A stretch of 64,000 bases of DNA from Meconema thalassinum (lineage: Eukaryota; Arthropoda; Insecta; Orthoptera; Tettigoniidae): contig OX336399.1 of NCBI GenBank assembly GCA_946902985.2, positions 163,352,911 to 163,416,910 of the forward strand, written 5' to 3'. Positions 21,061-32,700 of the stretch are shown here, piece after piece. Every line of letters starts with the position of its first letter. The stretch's first letter is position 1. The position numbers were made by a program, and so were the translations under genes. The notes under the pieces were generated by a model. The model ran no database searches. It was not told the DNA's origin and was given only the letters and a program-made list of their open reading frames with translations.

Positions 21061-21600
21061 GGGAGGCTACCATAACTTTTAAATAAGCAATTCCCCAGCA
21101 ACGTGAATACACAAAGTGTATTCCACATCAAAAGCATATACACAGATAAAAAAAATATACGTTTTTCCAACATTCAAATGTAAAATACACAGTACATGTA
21201 CGTCGGTTCCACAACAATGGCAATCCTACGTACTTCATATCGATCTGCTTTTGGAGAAACAGAGCGCTTGCCACAGCCACAAGGTTCGGATACTCCAGGC
21301 TGGTTACCGAGAGCGTCAGCATAGCCTAATCCATCACTATGAGTTGAAAGGCAGTGCCTAGTCTTGAATGTACACTCCGTGGAAATAGATGAGAACGGTT
21401 ACATACTGTCTGCCATGCCTATATTGGGCTTAGATCACATGTATCTCTACATAGCACAGTATAAAACAAAGTCCCCGATTCTTGGATGTCACGGGTAATC
21501 TCAAGAACCACTGGATAGATTTTGAAGCTGTTTTCACCTTCTGTAAAGGATGAGTGGAGTCAAATCAGTACCATACCAATATAAACAAAGAGCGTTTTTA
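21061..21600. other. Non-coding stretch, nothing recognised
   Basis: No convincing coding frame or repeat structure. Confidence 0.3.
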
Positions 21601-21619
21601 CTAGAGCCTGCCCTTTATA

Positions 21620-22375
21620 GGGCACAACTATTTTTTAAAATGTTTTCGTATGTTTTTTTACTCTTTTTTAAAGTTTACTTTTGTGTCTGGATTTTTTGTT
21701 TTGATTTTGTGTTAGTTTTTGCTTTCGTATTTTGATTTTTGTTATTGGTTTTATCATTTGTGTTATTTTTTGGCTTTTGTAGTAATTTTTTGTTTTTGAT
21801 TTGTGTTTTTTGTTTATGGTTTCATGTTTGTTGTTTTCTGCTTTGGCTTTGATTTTTGGTTTTGTGTTTATTCTTTTGATTTTGTGTTTTTGAATGTTGG
21901 TTTTGTGTTCTTTTTCGATTTTGTGTTTTTGTCTTTTGGTGTTTTGTTTTTTGTTTTAGTTTTTTTGAATCTTGCTTTGTATTTTTGATTTTTGGTTTTG
22001 TGTTTTTGAATTCTTTTTTTGGTTTTGTGTTTTTGATTTTTGGTTGTGTTTTGGGTTTTGGTTTTGTGTTTTTTATTTTTTTTATTTTAAGGATTTGTGT
22101 TTGAGTTTTTTGGTTGGTTGTATTTTTGAATTTTGGTTTTGTGTTTTTGAATTTTAGTTTTGTGTGTTTCCTTTTGGATTTGTGTTTTTAATTTTTGGTG
22201 TTGTGTTTCTTGGCTTTTGTGTTTTGAGTTTTACTTCGTATTTTTGATTTTTGGTTTTGTGTTATTGTATTTTGGTTTTGTGTTTTTGATTTTGTTCTTG
22301 ATTTTTGGTATTGTGTTTTTAATTTTTGATTTTGTGTTTGTTTTTCATTTCGGTTTTGAAGTTTTACAATTTATG
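21620..22375 (+). repeat. T/G-rich minisatellite
   Basis: About 750 bp of degenerate units of the form TTTTGATTTTTGGTTTTGTG (roughly 20-40 bp). The strand bias is extreme: almost no C and little A on the plus strand. Frames through it give Phe/Val/Cys/Trp-rich nonsense. Confidence 0.85.
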
Positions 22376-22740
22376 AGGGGGGAATGAGACTAATCAACGA
22401 AACCACTAACTTCAGTTTTTTTAAAATCTCGATGCCATTTGATACATTTTACTTAGACTGCACCTATCAATGTGCAAAAGCTCGAAATTAAACAGTTAGC
22501 AGATAAGTTTAAGTAAAACTACAGATTCACGCGAGTAAAGGAAAGTGTTCTCGAATTAATAAGTATACTCTTACATAATCCAGTCGTTTGACGTCAATCC
22601 GAAGATTGGTTTTATTCAAAAATAAATATTTCTTCGAGTTACGTACAGTATATATATTATTTGGCTCTGGGGGGATTGTTCCCCCGGATCACCCGCCGTA
22701 GTTACGCTACTGTACCAACCTATCTACTATGTAGTAAATG
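22376..22740. other. Non-coding stretch with a hAT-type right end
   Basis: GCCGTAGTTACGCTACTG at 22695-22712 looks like the right terminus of a hAT element (inverse of CAGTRGCGTAAC). No transposase was found to its left. Confidence 0.35.
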
Positions 22741-22753
22741 AGAGGGCAGATAC

Positions 22754-22882
22754 TTGATAAATTCCATGTACGACGACCTCCCACTTCTAGTTTCGTTGAC
22801 GAGAATGTCCAAGACCGGCAGGAGAATAGGTCCATAGCGGGGGTGGATGATGTACTGGCTCGCCTCCTTGAGCCAAGGCTCT
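22754..22882 (-). CDS. Candidate exon 4 of an unrecognised host gene
   Basis: The minus strand has acceptor AGCTTCAG before 22882 and a donor-like AA/GTATCT after 22754. In the frame set by exon 3 the 129-nt exon encodes R-EPWLKEASQYIIHPRYG, then PILLPVLDILVNETRSGR, SSYMEFI, and leaves two bases for the next codon. If the donor is not used, the frame continues through KYLPSHLLHSR to a TAG at 22720, which would make this the last exon. The composition (helical, Leu/Ile-rich, no repeats) differs from the surrounding transposon sequence. No family is recognised. Further exons at lower coordinates were not found with confidence. Confidence 0.55.
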
Positions 22883-23918
22883 CTGAAGCTGTAAGCAGAC
22901 AGAGGTTGTTGATCTTTGATTGATTGTGGATTCAAAGGATGGAACAGTGAGGTCACCTGCCCCTTTTAACGCAGATAAGTTGATACAAATTTAGATAATT
23001 TTAAAATGTACAGGTGGATGCCTAAAATATGAAAAAAAAAATCCTAACAATAATAAAACAAAAACAAACAAGAAGTTCCGTGAAGAACTACACAGCCTAC
23101 TTTTCATGCCAATGATTATTCTAGAGTATATGAACCTATCTAGAATAATGACGAAATTAAGTTGGTAATATCGAAATATCTAATTAGTTCAAAATATACC
23201 TGGTATAATGTAGCCTAATAGAGCACTACAGTTGGCAGCCCTGGTGACTGAATATATTCTTAGTTCCACCTCTTAAGGTACAGAATACAAAATTTGGTTG
23301 AAGTCCAATGGACGTTGCATTCAGTTAGACACTGGGTCTATTAGCACGCGTAAAAGCATGTTGCCAACAATACCATGCGTGTGCTGGTCAGAAATAATCT
23401 GAATGATATGATATCTTGTTGTGCCAATTTTGGATGAAATCCATTTGTTAGTATAGAAGTTACATGTATTTTAAAATTGGACATATCAGCAGGCATAGAA
23501 TCATGTTGGCAGCACTGCCTTGTATTAATTACTCGAAATTAATCTAGAATGTCAGGTGCTATACGTGTGCAAATTATAGAGCTGTTGGCTCGCATACTTT
23601 CTGATATATTGATATTCGGGTAAAAAGAATATAGACAGCATTTATTAACAGTTGTCAGCCCTGATTGCTCTTAACAATACTTATAGCCATATCTGTTATG
23701 GTACACATAGCACATACGAAATTCGGTTGAAATCCAACTGATAGTATAGAAGTTACATGTATTTAAAAATTGGTACTATCAGCAGGCATATAATCATGTT
23801 GGTAGAACTGACGTATATAAGTTACTCCAAATTAATCTAAAATGTCAGGCACTATACTTGTGCATAGTTTAAAGCTGTTGGCTTGCATACTTTCTGATGT
23901 ATTGGTATTTTGATAAAA

Positions 23919-25429
23919 ACAAGTAGTTCCGTGAAGAACTATACAGCCTATTTTCATATATCCTACTTATGTTAATTGCCTCTATCAACATACACAATTT
24001 CTGTTTGATTGCTGTAATAGATTCGTAGATATTAAGAACCGACTAAATATTTCGGATGGTCGCCATGTTGGATTTTATATATGTAGGTCCTAGAGTTATG
24101 TACTGTTACATGCAGATTATTGTGAACGTGTAGTATTCAAACTTCAATCGCATAATTAGGACACAAGAAAAAACAAGGAGATTTTAAAATTTTCACAGCT
24201 GCCATCTTGAGGTTATGGAAACAATTGAAATAAATTAGATGCCAGTGGATTAACATTCGTATAAGGATTTACTGTACCAAGTTTCACTGCACGCGGATGG
24301 TTAAATTGCGAGAAACGTCCATGTGAATATTTATAATTCGCGTCACCGCCATGTTGGATTTGTGATCACCAGGTTATTTAAAGTCCTATAGGTGAACTTA
24401 AGTTCATAGCCCCTATGAACATTAAAAAATGCAGTTTGATTGCTAAAATAGATTCGTAGATATTCAGTATCGTCTAAATATTTCGGATGGTCGCCATGTT
24501 GGATTGTTAAATGTATAGGCCATAGAGTCATGTACCATTAAAGGAAAATTATTGCGTAGGTTCAGTATTCAAACTTTCACTTCGATCGCATGACTACATC
24601 ACAAGAAATAAAAAATTGATTTTAAAATTCGCACAGCCGCCATCTTGAGGTTATGTAAACAATTGAACTAAATTAGATACCAGTGGATTACAATGTGTAT
24701 AAATATTTCCTGTACCAGGTTTCAGTGAGCTTGGAGCATTAAATCGCGAGAAAGGTCTATTTAAAATTTTCTAATTCGCTTGGCCGCTATGTTCGTTTTG
24801 TAGTTAACCGGTTTTTGAAAGTCTTATAGATGGATTTCCAGTAGTGCCCTTTATCTCCGTACAAAATTTTAGGGAGATACCTCTAATAGTTTCAGAGATA
24901 TAGAATGCCGGTGAAATATTTCGCACATCCGCCATCTTGTGATTATGTAAACAATTGAACGAAGTTAGATGTCGGTGCATTACAATGTATATAAGCATAT
25001 ATTGTACCAAGTTTCATTGCGTTTGGTTGGTCAAATCGCGAGAAACGTCTATTTAAAAGTCGCAAATTCGCTTGGCCACCATGTTGGTTTTGTAGTTACC
25101 GGGTTTTCAAAAGTCACATAAGTGAACTTATAGTAGTTCCCTCTATCACCATAGAAAATGTCAGGGTAATATCGGCAATAGTTTCGGAGATATTGAATGC
25201 TGGTGAAATATTTTGCACAGCCGCCATGTTGGATTGGTGAGTCGTAACAAAATTTGAAGGGCACGGTCGAGGTCGCTGGGAATAGTGCTATGAACTTTCA
25301 GAGTTTCATTGAAATCGCTCCTGCCGTTTAGATTTTATTAGGGGGACACACACACACACACACACACGCACACACACACGGACAAAAGGTGATCTCATAA
25401 ACCTATTTTTTCAAAATTGAAAATAGGCT
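23919..25429 (+). mobile_element. Family B satellite element B2, nested in family C
   Basis: The 1511-bp sister of B1 (18122-19648), with only scattered differences. GCCAT or one-mismatch cores start at 24062, 24201, 24348, 24493, 24639, 24786, 24931, 25078 and 25223. It is flanked by family C sequence on both sides (GATAAAA before, AAAAATAGAGAG after) without target duplication. Confidence 0.7.
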
Positions 25430-25859
25430 AAAAATAGAGAGAGTAATTATTACAGTTGGCAGCCCTGGTGGCTCTTAAGAATACGCTCAGTCATATCTGT
25501 TTATGTACAGATATTACATACAAAATTTGGTTGAAATCCAATTGATAGTGTAGAAGTTATATGCGTTTAAACATTGGACCTATCAGAAGGCTTAAAATTA
25601 TTTTGGCAACACTGTCATGGTTGGCCTCCTGGAAATTGAACTGAAATAGTATTATCTACATGTGTGCCAATTTTGTAATAGCTCCCATGCATACCTTGCA
25701 TGATATCCAACATGGAGCTCAAATTTCTAGTGCGTTTTTTCAGCAGTTGGTAGCACTGACGTCATTTTCAAATATGGACGTGAGCTATTCCGGTGCACAT
25801 CTTTACTCATACTAAATTTGTTTTTGATTGCTGCAGCCGTTTAGGAGTTGATAGGGGGG

Positions 25860-25962
25860 ACACACACACACACACAGCCAGCCAGCCAGACAGACAGACA
25901 GACAGACAGAAGGTCGGACAGACAGACAGAAAGACAGACAGACAGACAGACAGACAGACACA
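25860..25962 (+). repeat. (CA)n and (CAGA)n microsatellites
   Basis: CACACA followed by CCAG and long CAGA runs. They form the 3' microsatellite block of the family C element. Confidence 0.9.
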
Positions 25963-26052
25963 CATTTTCCCGGATCGATCTCATAAGTCTACTTTTTCCT
26001 CATTTTTGCAAAATGTGAAAAGTAGGCTAAAAATAAAACTGATTATTGTAAT

Positions 26053-26901
26053 AAAATCCCTTTCGGCACGCCGGAAGGCGGAGGTAGATTTCACCGGAAA
26101 AAATAGGGGGTAGGCAAATATAGGCAAAATATGCAGGTTTTCGTCGAAGGACCACGCCTCATTTCATAACGCTCATTATGAGAATGTACTTTACAATTTG
26201 AGCTTAATAAACTTTGGTTGGTTGGATCTTTTAGGGGCTGCGACAACGCGGTCATGTAGCCCCGTGTACTTTGGGTGTGTGTAGAATCTGTCTGATAAGC
26301 GGTGTTAATTGTGACGACTGTATTAGTGCGTGTTATCTGTTTTTTAATTTTAAGTACTGCAACTTAGAATTTTTCAAATAGTTCCTACTTTTGCCGCCAA
26401 GCGCCACCGTCAACGACTACTAGGCAAAGTTCAGAATTTAGCTACTAGACGCCACCGCAGTCGGCTCTTGGCAACGAACGAAGAAACTTAAGAGCGTTGT
26501 TTACATTCTTAACTTATCCAATTTAGCTTCACACAGGTGCAATTAGTGGAAGGTTCTTTAACATGCCATGAATCTATGACATGGGACCGCCGGCTTTACT
26601 TCCCCTCCGAAGGAAGGCATACTGAGGGATTTTTAACGCTTTTAAAAAATCCGACGACTTCGGCCGGGTTTGAACCCGCGATCTTGGGCATAGAAGCTCA
26701 GCATGCTACCGACTACGCCACCGAAGCCGCTTAAGAAACTTTGTATATCGTCTTTTTATGCATATTTTTTAAAAATTGCATTGTCTTATGGGGACGGTAA
26801 CCATTTCGTCATTTGGGGTCTATTTTTATACTGGTGGTCACACTGTCCTTACGCAAGGTTTCGACAGTGATGTGTAACTATCTAACGATCTGTTACTTCT
26901 T
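26053..26901 (+). repeat. Interspersed repeat R, split by SINE-1
   Basis: The left part is 26053-26213 (CGGCACGCCGGAAGGCGGAGG start). The right part is 26741-26901 (TTTATGCATATTTT to CTGTTACTTCTT). The intact counterpart at 27622-27960 runs from one to the other without the SINE. The SINE is flanked by TTAATAAACTTT / TTAAGAAACTTT, a likely target duplication. Confidence 0.65.
26217..26730 (-). repeat. tRNA-derived SINE-1, longest copy
   Basis: The minus strand starts GCGGCTTCGGTGGCGTAGTC (A box), with B box GGGTTCAAACCCGG, and runs about 510 bp. It is inserted inside repeat R. Confidence 0.85.
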
Positions 26902-27299
26902 CCTCAGTTTAGGGGCTGCGACAACGTGGTCATGTAGCCCCGTGTACTTTGGGTGTGTGTAGAATCTGTCTGATAACCGGTGTTAATTGTGATGCCTGCA
27001 TTAGTCTGTAATTCAGGTAAGGACTGCAGACGGTCAATTTCAAGTAGTAGTTCCTACTTTTGCTACAAAATGTTACCCTCAACGATACCTAGCTGTGAAC
27101 TTGGCTACTACATGCCACCACAACCAGCACCTGGCAATGAACGTTGGAACTTAGAACATTAATCAAATCTAACCTACAAATTTTGCTTCACAGAGTTGTA
27201 ATTAGTGGCAGGTTATTTTACATGCCATAAATCCATGAAATGGGCCCGCCACTTTACTTCCCCTCCGAAGAAAGGCATACTGAGGGATTTTTAACGCTC
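26902..27299 (-). repeat. SINE-1 copy truncated before its tRNA-like head
   Basis: The body is typical, from CCTCAGTTTAGGGGCTGCG to GGGATTTTTAACGCTC. The tRNA-like 5' end is missing and replaced by an inverted 3' fragment (27300-27378). Confidence 0.75.
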
Positions 27300-27378
27300 A
27301 GACAGATTCTACACACACCCAAAGTACACGGAGCTACATTACCACGTTGTTGCAGCCCCTAAACTGAGGAACCAACCA
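27300..27378 (+). repeat. Inverted SINE-1 3' fragment
   Basis: AGACAGATTCTACACACACC to AACTGAGGAACCAACCA is the SINE-1 3' end in the opposite orientation, fused directly to the truncated copy. Confidence 0.75.
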
Positions 27379-27435
27379 AAGTATTTTCTGAGGAACATTG
27401 AACACTAACCAAACTAATTAAAATGAATAAGTTAC

Positions 27436-27570
27436 CTGATATATCTCAGGAGCGATTCCCTGTTCTCGTTGGTCCCATCAGCCATCATGTCCAACATCTC
27501 CATGATTTTGTGTGTGTAGCTGGGATCCACGATACGTCTGCTCACTAGTCTGATCCAAGTTAATGCTGGG
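27436..27570 (-). CDS. Candidate exon 3 of an unrecognised host gene
   Basis: The minus strand has a strong acceptor (CTCTCTATCTCGCTACAG) and donor CAG/GTAACT. The first base completes a Thr codon from exon 2. Then PALTWIRLVSRRIVDPSY, THKIMEMLDMMADGTNEN, RESLLRYI follow, and two bases (AG) are left for exon 4. The exon is 135 nt (a multiple of three), as are exons 2 and 4. The sequence is amphipathic-helical with no known motif. It lies between SINE-1 copies and repeat R in what would be intron sequence. The strand, phase and splice signals make this the best supported coding sequence outside mobile elements. Confidence 0.65.
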
Positions 27571-27621
27571 CTGTAGCGAGATAGAGAGCCGTTTGTCTGA
27601 TAGCCCCAATATCATGTTAAA

Positions 27622-27960
27622 AAAGTCCTCTCGGCACGCCGGAAGGCGGAGGTAGATTTCACCGGACAAACTTGGGGATAGGCGAAAATAGGCAGAATAT
27701 GCAGATTTTCGTAGAAGGATCAGACCTCATTTATTGCGTGAAAGTATTTTATAATTGGAGATTAATTAATTTTGTTTTTCGTCATTTTATGCATATTTTA
27801 AACATGTTTTTGTCTTATGATGACGGTAACCTTCTTGTCATTTGGAGTCCATTTTTATACTTGTGGTCACACTGTCCTTATGCAAGGTTTCGACACTGAT
27901 GTGTAACTATGTAACGGTCTGTTACTTCTTCACGCAAAATTATATCTCCCGCAGATATTG
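27622..27960 (+). repeat. Interspersed repeat R, uninterrupted copy
   Basis: Runs CCTCTCGGCACGCCGGAAGG to CTGTTACTTCTTCACGC and serves as the reference for the split copy at 26053. A SINE-1 copy abuts its end. Confidence 0.65.
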
Positions 27961-27961
27961 C

Positions 27962-28348
27962 TTGGTTCCTCAGTTTAGGGGCTGCGACAACGCGGTCATG
28001 TAACCCCGTGTACTTTGGGTGAGTGTAGAATCTGTCTGATAAACGGCGTGAATTGTGATGGCTGTATTAGTCTGTAATTCAGGTAAGGAATGCAGACGCT
28101 CAATTTCAAGCAGTAGTTCCTAATGTTGCAACCAGATACTACCGTCAACGACACCTAGCTGTGAACTTGGCTACTAGATGTCACCGCAATCAGCAACTTG
28201 CAACGAACGTTGGAACCTCCCCTCCAAAGGAAAGCATACTGAGGGATTTTTAGCGCTCTTAGAAAATCCGACGACTTTGGCCGGCTTTGAAACCGCGACC
28301 TTGGGCATAGAAGTTCAGCATACTACCAGTTACATCACCGAAGCCGCT
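27962..28348 (-). repeat. tRNA-derived SINE-1 copy
   Basis: Begins GCGGCTTCGGTGATGTAACTGG on the minus strand. The B box is changed to GGTTTCAAAGCC. Internal deletion of about 100 bp. Confidence 0.8.
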
Positions 28349-29180
28349 TCACACTTAGTCAGATGGAAATCTGAATCTGATCTCGCGCAAGTGCGTTGTC
28401 ATGGCAACGTCTGATGGCTCATCCCTCATCAATTTAGTAGTGTTGCCATGGCAACCACTGATAGCTCTTGGCATTTTCTTAGAATTCCGAAATCATTTTT
28501 CTCATCCCTTGGCGTAATGGTGGGTCATATCAAAAATTATTTCAATAAAAAGTTTTAGGTAATTATTTTGGGGAATATATTCCATTTTGTACGGTTTTGA
28601 AATTGTGCCTATTAAGAGAGATGTGATTAATGTTTCCCGAAAACCCCACTTTTTCCCACCCCTTTGGTCAATGGTTGGTGCTATAAAAATACTCTTCAAA
28701 CATGAATTTTTGAGCTTTATCCGACACATAGTATGAACTTTGAACAGATTCGATATTTCACATATTAAGAGAGTTATAGTAATATTTCATTTTTTCGAAA
28801 AAAGCCTCCCATTTTCACCCCCTTTCACCGATTTTGCCCATTAACGAACTCGACCGAGATTTTAAGGGGATACATATTATGTAAAAAATTCAAAGTGATT
28901 GGTGCAAAATTACGGCAGTTATCGTGTCCACAAGAAACTGATATACATATATATACATACATAAATTATATATAAACTTTTGAACTGACGGTGGTTTTGG
29001 GGTCTGGGGGATGTGAAACGCGAAGATATGTTGAAATTTTCCGGAAGTCGAAACATGGGACCCATTGCAATAGTTAACTTTCTAATGAAATCTACCTAAA
29101 ACTGACTTGCTTTCCTATTGACTTAGGACAGAGGTGTCCATATAACACGCAGGGCGCGTTGGAACCCTGACTGCACGCCT
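28349..29180. other. Diverged non-coding repeat, nothing named
   Basis: Two or three loosely similar blocks (TTAAGAGAG.., CCCACTTTTTCCCACCCCTT and CCTCCCATTTTCACCCCC) suggest an old tandem repeat. No coding frame. Confidence 0.3.
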
Positions 29181-29189
29181 GTGCCAAGC

Positions 29190-29720
29190 GCCTAAAATGA
29201 TTTAACAACAACAACAACAACAATAACAAAATAACTATGCGTGGAGGTGAACAAAGCTATAGTGAGACGTCTCTGTTCTAATCCCCTACAGATGGCCTTT
29301 TTAGTGATTAAAAATTTTGTTTTAAGCATCCCCCGAGGGCTCACAACTTGTGGGACGTGGGTTGGTGACCACGGGACCCCAGCTGAGTCAGGCATTGCTT
29401 CCACTTACTTGTGCCGGGCTCCGCTCTGTTATGTTTCCTCTCGACCTCCCTTGGCAACTCTTGTTCTTTTCCTACCCCCGACGGTATTGGGGTATCCGAG
29501 GCCTAGGGAGTCTTTCACTTTCCCGCCTTTATTGGCCCTTGTCTCACCTGGCGGGCATCAATTACACTCGGGTACCTGACTCAGGTAGCCAGGGTTACCT
29601 CAATTCCACTCGACACTCCAGGTAGTCGCCAGAGGAGTCCCTCAACTCCGCTCGGTCGCGGTCTCTTTATCCTTATGCATTCTTAGATCGACACAAGTCT
29701 TCCAAGCTCACTTCTACCAT
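29190..29720 (+). repeat. GC-rich LINE-type 3' untranslated fragment
   Basis: Non-coding, GC-rich block adjoining an (ACA)n tract at 29205-29230. It resembles the 3' untranslated region of non-LTR elements, but no coding part is attached. Confidence 0.3.
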
Positions 29721-32700
29721 TGATTATAATCAATGCTTCTAATATAATGTGCCCATTCAGCATGGAATATGCAAATCACAGTATGCCAGCAATGCTCAAA
29801 TCGGGGTTGTGGTATGTTCTCCCACTCTGTGACTTGCACATTTTGGATTAAATAGAGGATACACTTCCAAAAAAATAAACAAAATCAACTCCTACTATAA
29901 AACATTTAATTACTCAAATATATGGCGCTACAACAAATTAAACAAATAAAATACTGACCCATAATTCATACTTGTTCAGAGTGAACAAGGAATACATAAT
30001 AAAACAAAGATTAAATCATAGTAAATGGTTTCTCATAAACCAACAACTTATATTTCTTTTCACTTCCATATAGTGTCCTTTTAAAATTCATTAAAATCAA
30101 GAGCTCCAAATGGCTCGATTCTTTTTATTACACTGTGTTATTCTTTTACAGCACATCACTTCCTATTATATGAGTATCTCTTATAATCACAAAAATATAT
30201 AATTCTTATCAAAGTACTGTTACTCATTTACTTAAATTTTTGGGCTTTCACAATGTTCTTCGGTTACCACCTCTCTCTCAAGTCAACAATTCACTACCGT
30301 GATTGGGAAACATTTGCGTACTCCCGAGCTACCGAAGACTACTTGAACATGTCAAAAATTAAGATCACTCCCGGAATCTAATTGTCTTCACTGAACTCGT
30401 GAATTACCACATCATATAACATTGCATTAGGGATTTATTATTTGTCTTAAAAGACCATTATCTCATAAGAAAGCAACGATCTGAACTTGCAAGCGGTACT
30501 CTTCATCTACAAGAACCTCGGTTCGAAGCCCGGGTCGTTAAACAAACTCTAAACACTCTGGTGTACTATAACTTCAAAACAGACGGCTCCCAGACCTACC
30601 GCACTTCCGTTAATGGTAAAGGTCTGGACTTGGCCACTTAGCGTGATTTATTGTCCGGGAGCAGGAACTCCAAGGTCTCGCCCACCAGAGACGGGCTACC
30701 CTCTGCTTTATACAGCTATTTCTTAAATGCAGTTCTTTGAACAGGCCAGGCGTTTCATTCACTTATTTTAACAACATATTTAGGTTCACTAGACCATTCT
30801 CGTAACCTTGGCATTTATTAATTATGAAGTGTCCTCATTGGTGGATAAGAATAATTCAATACAACAACAAATATTTAGGGGCTTCACATAGACGAATCTG
30901 GGTTCGATTCTTTCAAATGCCTCGGGAACCATATCCCATACTGGAGGACTTATAACATTCGCGACTTGGGCGGCCTTTTCCTTAAACCTGCGCTCATAAT
31001 ACAATAAATATTTCGCACCCTTTTACAATATAGTACACACAACGGCCTCGTGATCACATCACTATTTAGAGGACTTACCATAGCTCAATTACCACGACCA
31101 ACTGCCCCTCATAATTAATTTTACCAAGTATATTTAGGTTCAACGCCTTCCTAGCGTGACAATTTACTTCAATGCGCTACATTGCGCTATACATTACTTT
31201 ACGGCCAAGTTGCCTTTCAAAGAACTGATAAATTCAAAATCAACATTTGATCTACATCTCAATTTTTTATTAATCCTCTCCCGTAACAATAATCGCTTTA
31301 CCTTAAGAACATGTGTTCACAACATGTATTAATTCTTTTAAAAGAGCTAATAAGCTACTACTTTTCCATAATTCATCATAATCTTCATTCATTTATATAA
31401 TTGTTATTATTATTATTACGCTTGCTTTCACATATTTAAATCATTTATCAAATACACTGATATTTTATTTCATACATTTCCCCCAAGGTATTTATTTATT
31501 TATTTCACATAATTATTTTATACTTTTCAATTTTATCGTTCAGATCGCGCTATTATACTTTTATTTGTTATTCAAAAACATCCCTATTCTTTCGTTCTCG
31601 AGTGGATTGTACACAAATCTTCCCCAAAACGTAACATAATGAAATGGTTACTCACATGATATGACGGTCACCGACCGAATTCTCCAGCGATGTTTCATTT
31701 TTGCCCACTTAATGTGTTTAAACCATCTTGATTAATCCCATTTCACACAATGACATTTCTTGGTACACATACACATTATTTACCTTAAACACTGGTAACA
31801 TATTGAATACAATTTTGTATTCTTTTATAATACACCAACAAATTCACTAAAAATTATTACACTAAAACAGATTTTACTATACATTACACTGCTTTTAATC
31901 GCTGAGGCTTTGATTTTTGCCTTACACACGTGATTTCTTCTTCCCCGTTTCCAAGGGCGAAACTCTTAGACGTCGGCTCCCTATCTGGCAATATGATGAA
32001 AGTCTCGATCAATCTACCCCTCCCTGGAACGGCTATTCTTCAGATCCGGTTTTCTGACTGTTCGGCTTCTATATTTACTAGCTCGAAGTCGTTTCTTTCT
32101 AGACACTATTTAGTTTGTCTAGATACAGTCTGTCCTGTTTACGGCCTCTCGAATACTTTATCGGTGACCTATGATTCCCTAGCATTTACTGCTATTCCTT
32201 AGTTTCGTAGCTTATTGCTTTTTACTGTTCGTTTGTCTTCTTTAGACAACGTCTTGGATTAAATTCTCACTTCGTATGATTCAGCGCTCTAGTTCCTATC
32301 TTTTCAGAATACTAGGCGGCACTTATTTCGTTCGACCCTGATCGGGTTCCTTAACTTTGATAGAAATGTTTGTTTCACTATCGTTGGTACTTCAAAATGT
32401 TACGATACTTTCGGTCGTTTAACTGAACTGTTATTTGAAGACCTATCGCCTGTTCTTTAAGTTCGCAGCCTAACTTGGACTGTAATACGGAACTTTCACT
32501 ATAAAGACTGACGCTTGCTGAACTAAATCCTGTACTAGGATTTTTCTAAGTCTTCACACGGCGATACTATGATGATACTTCTCGTACTATGACCTGGACA
32601 CTGTGATGCAGCACCTCCCCACGAGGTCTGCTGTAAACTGCATTTGCGATGTGATGTAGCCTGACGCCCCCCTCGGGCTGTCGGAAACTGCATATACGAT

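Larger units (their letters stand above)
23069..26028 (+). mobile_element. Family C satellite element, split by B2
   Basis: Starts ACAAGAAGTTCCGTGAAGAA, then AGCCTACTTTTCAT. The 3' hairpin ends ATGTGAAAAGTAGGCT, again the complement of its own 5' segment. The interior (23228-23918 and 25430-25790) has long diverged units beginning ACAGTTGGCAGCCCTGGTG, at about 23228, 23651 and 25454. (CA)n and (CAGA)n microsatellites lie at 25860-25960. Family B element B2 interrupts it at 23919-25429. Confidence 0.65.
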
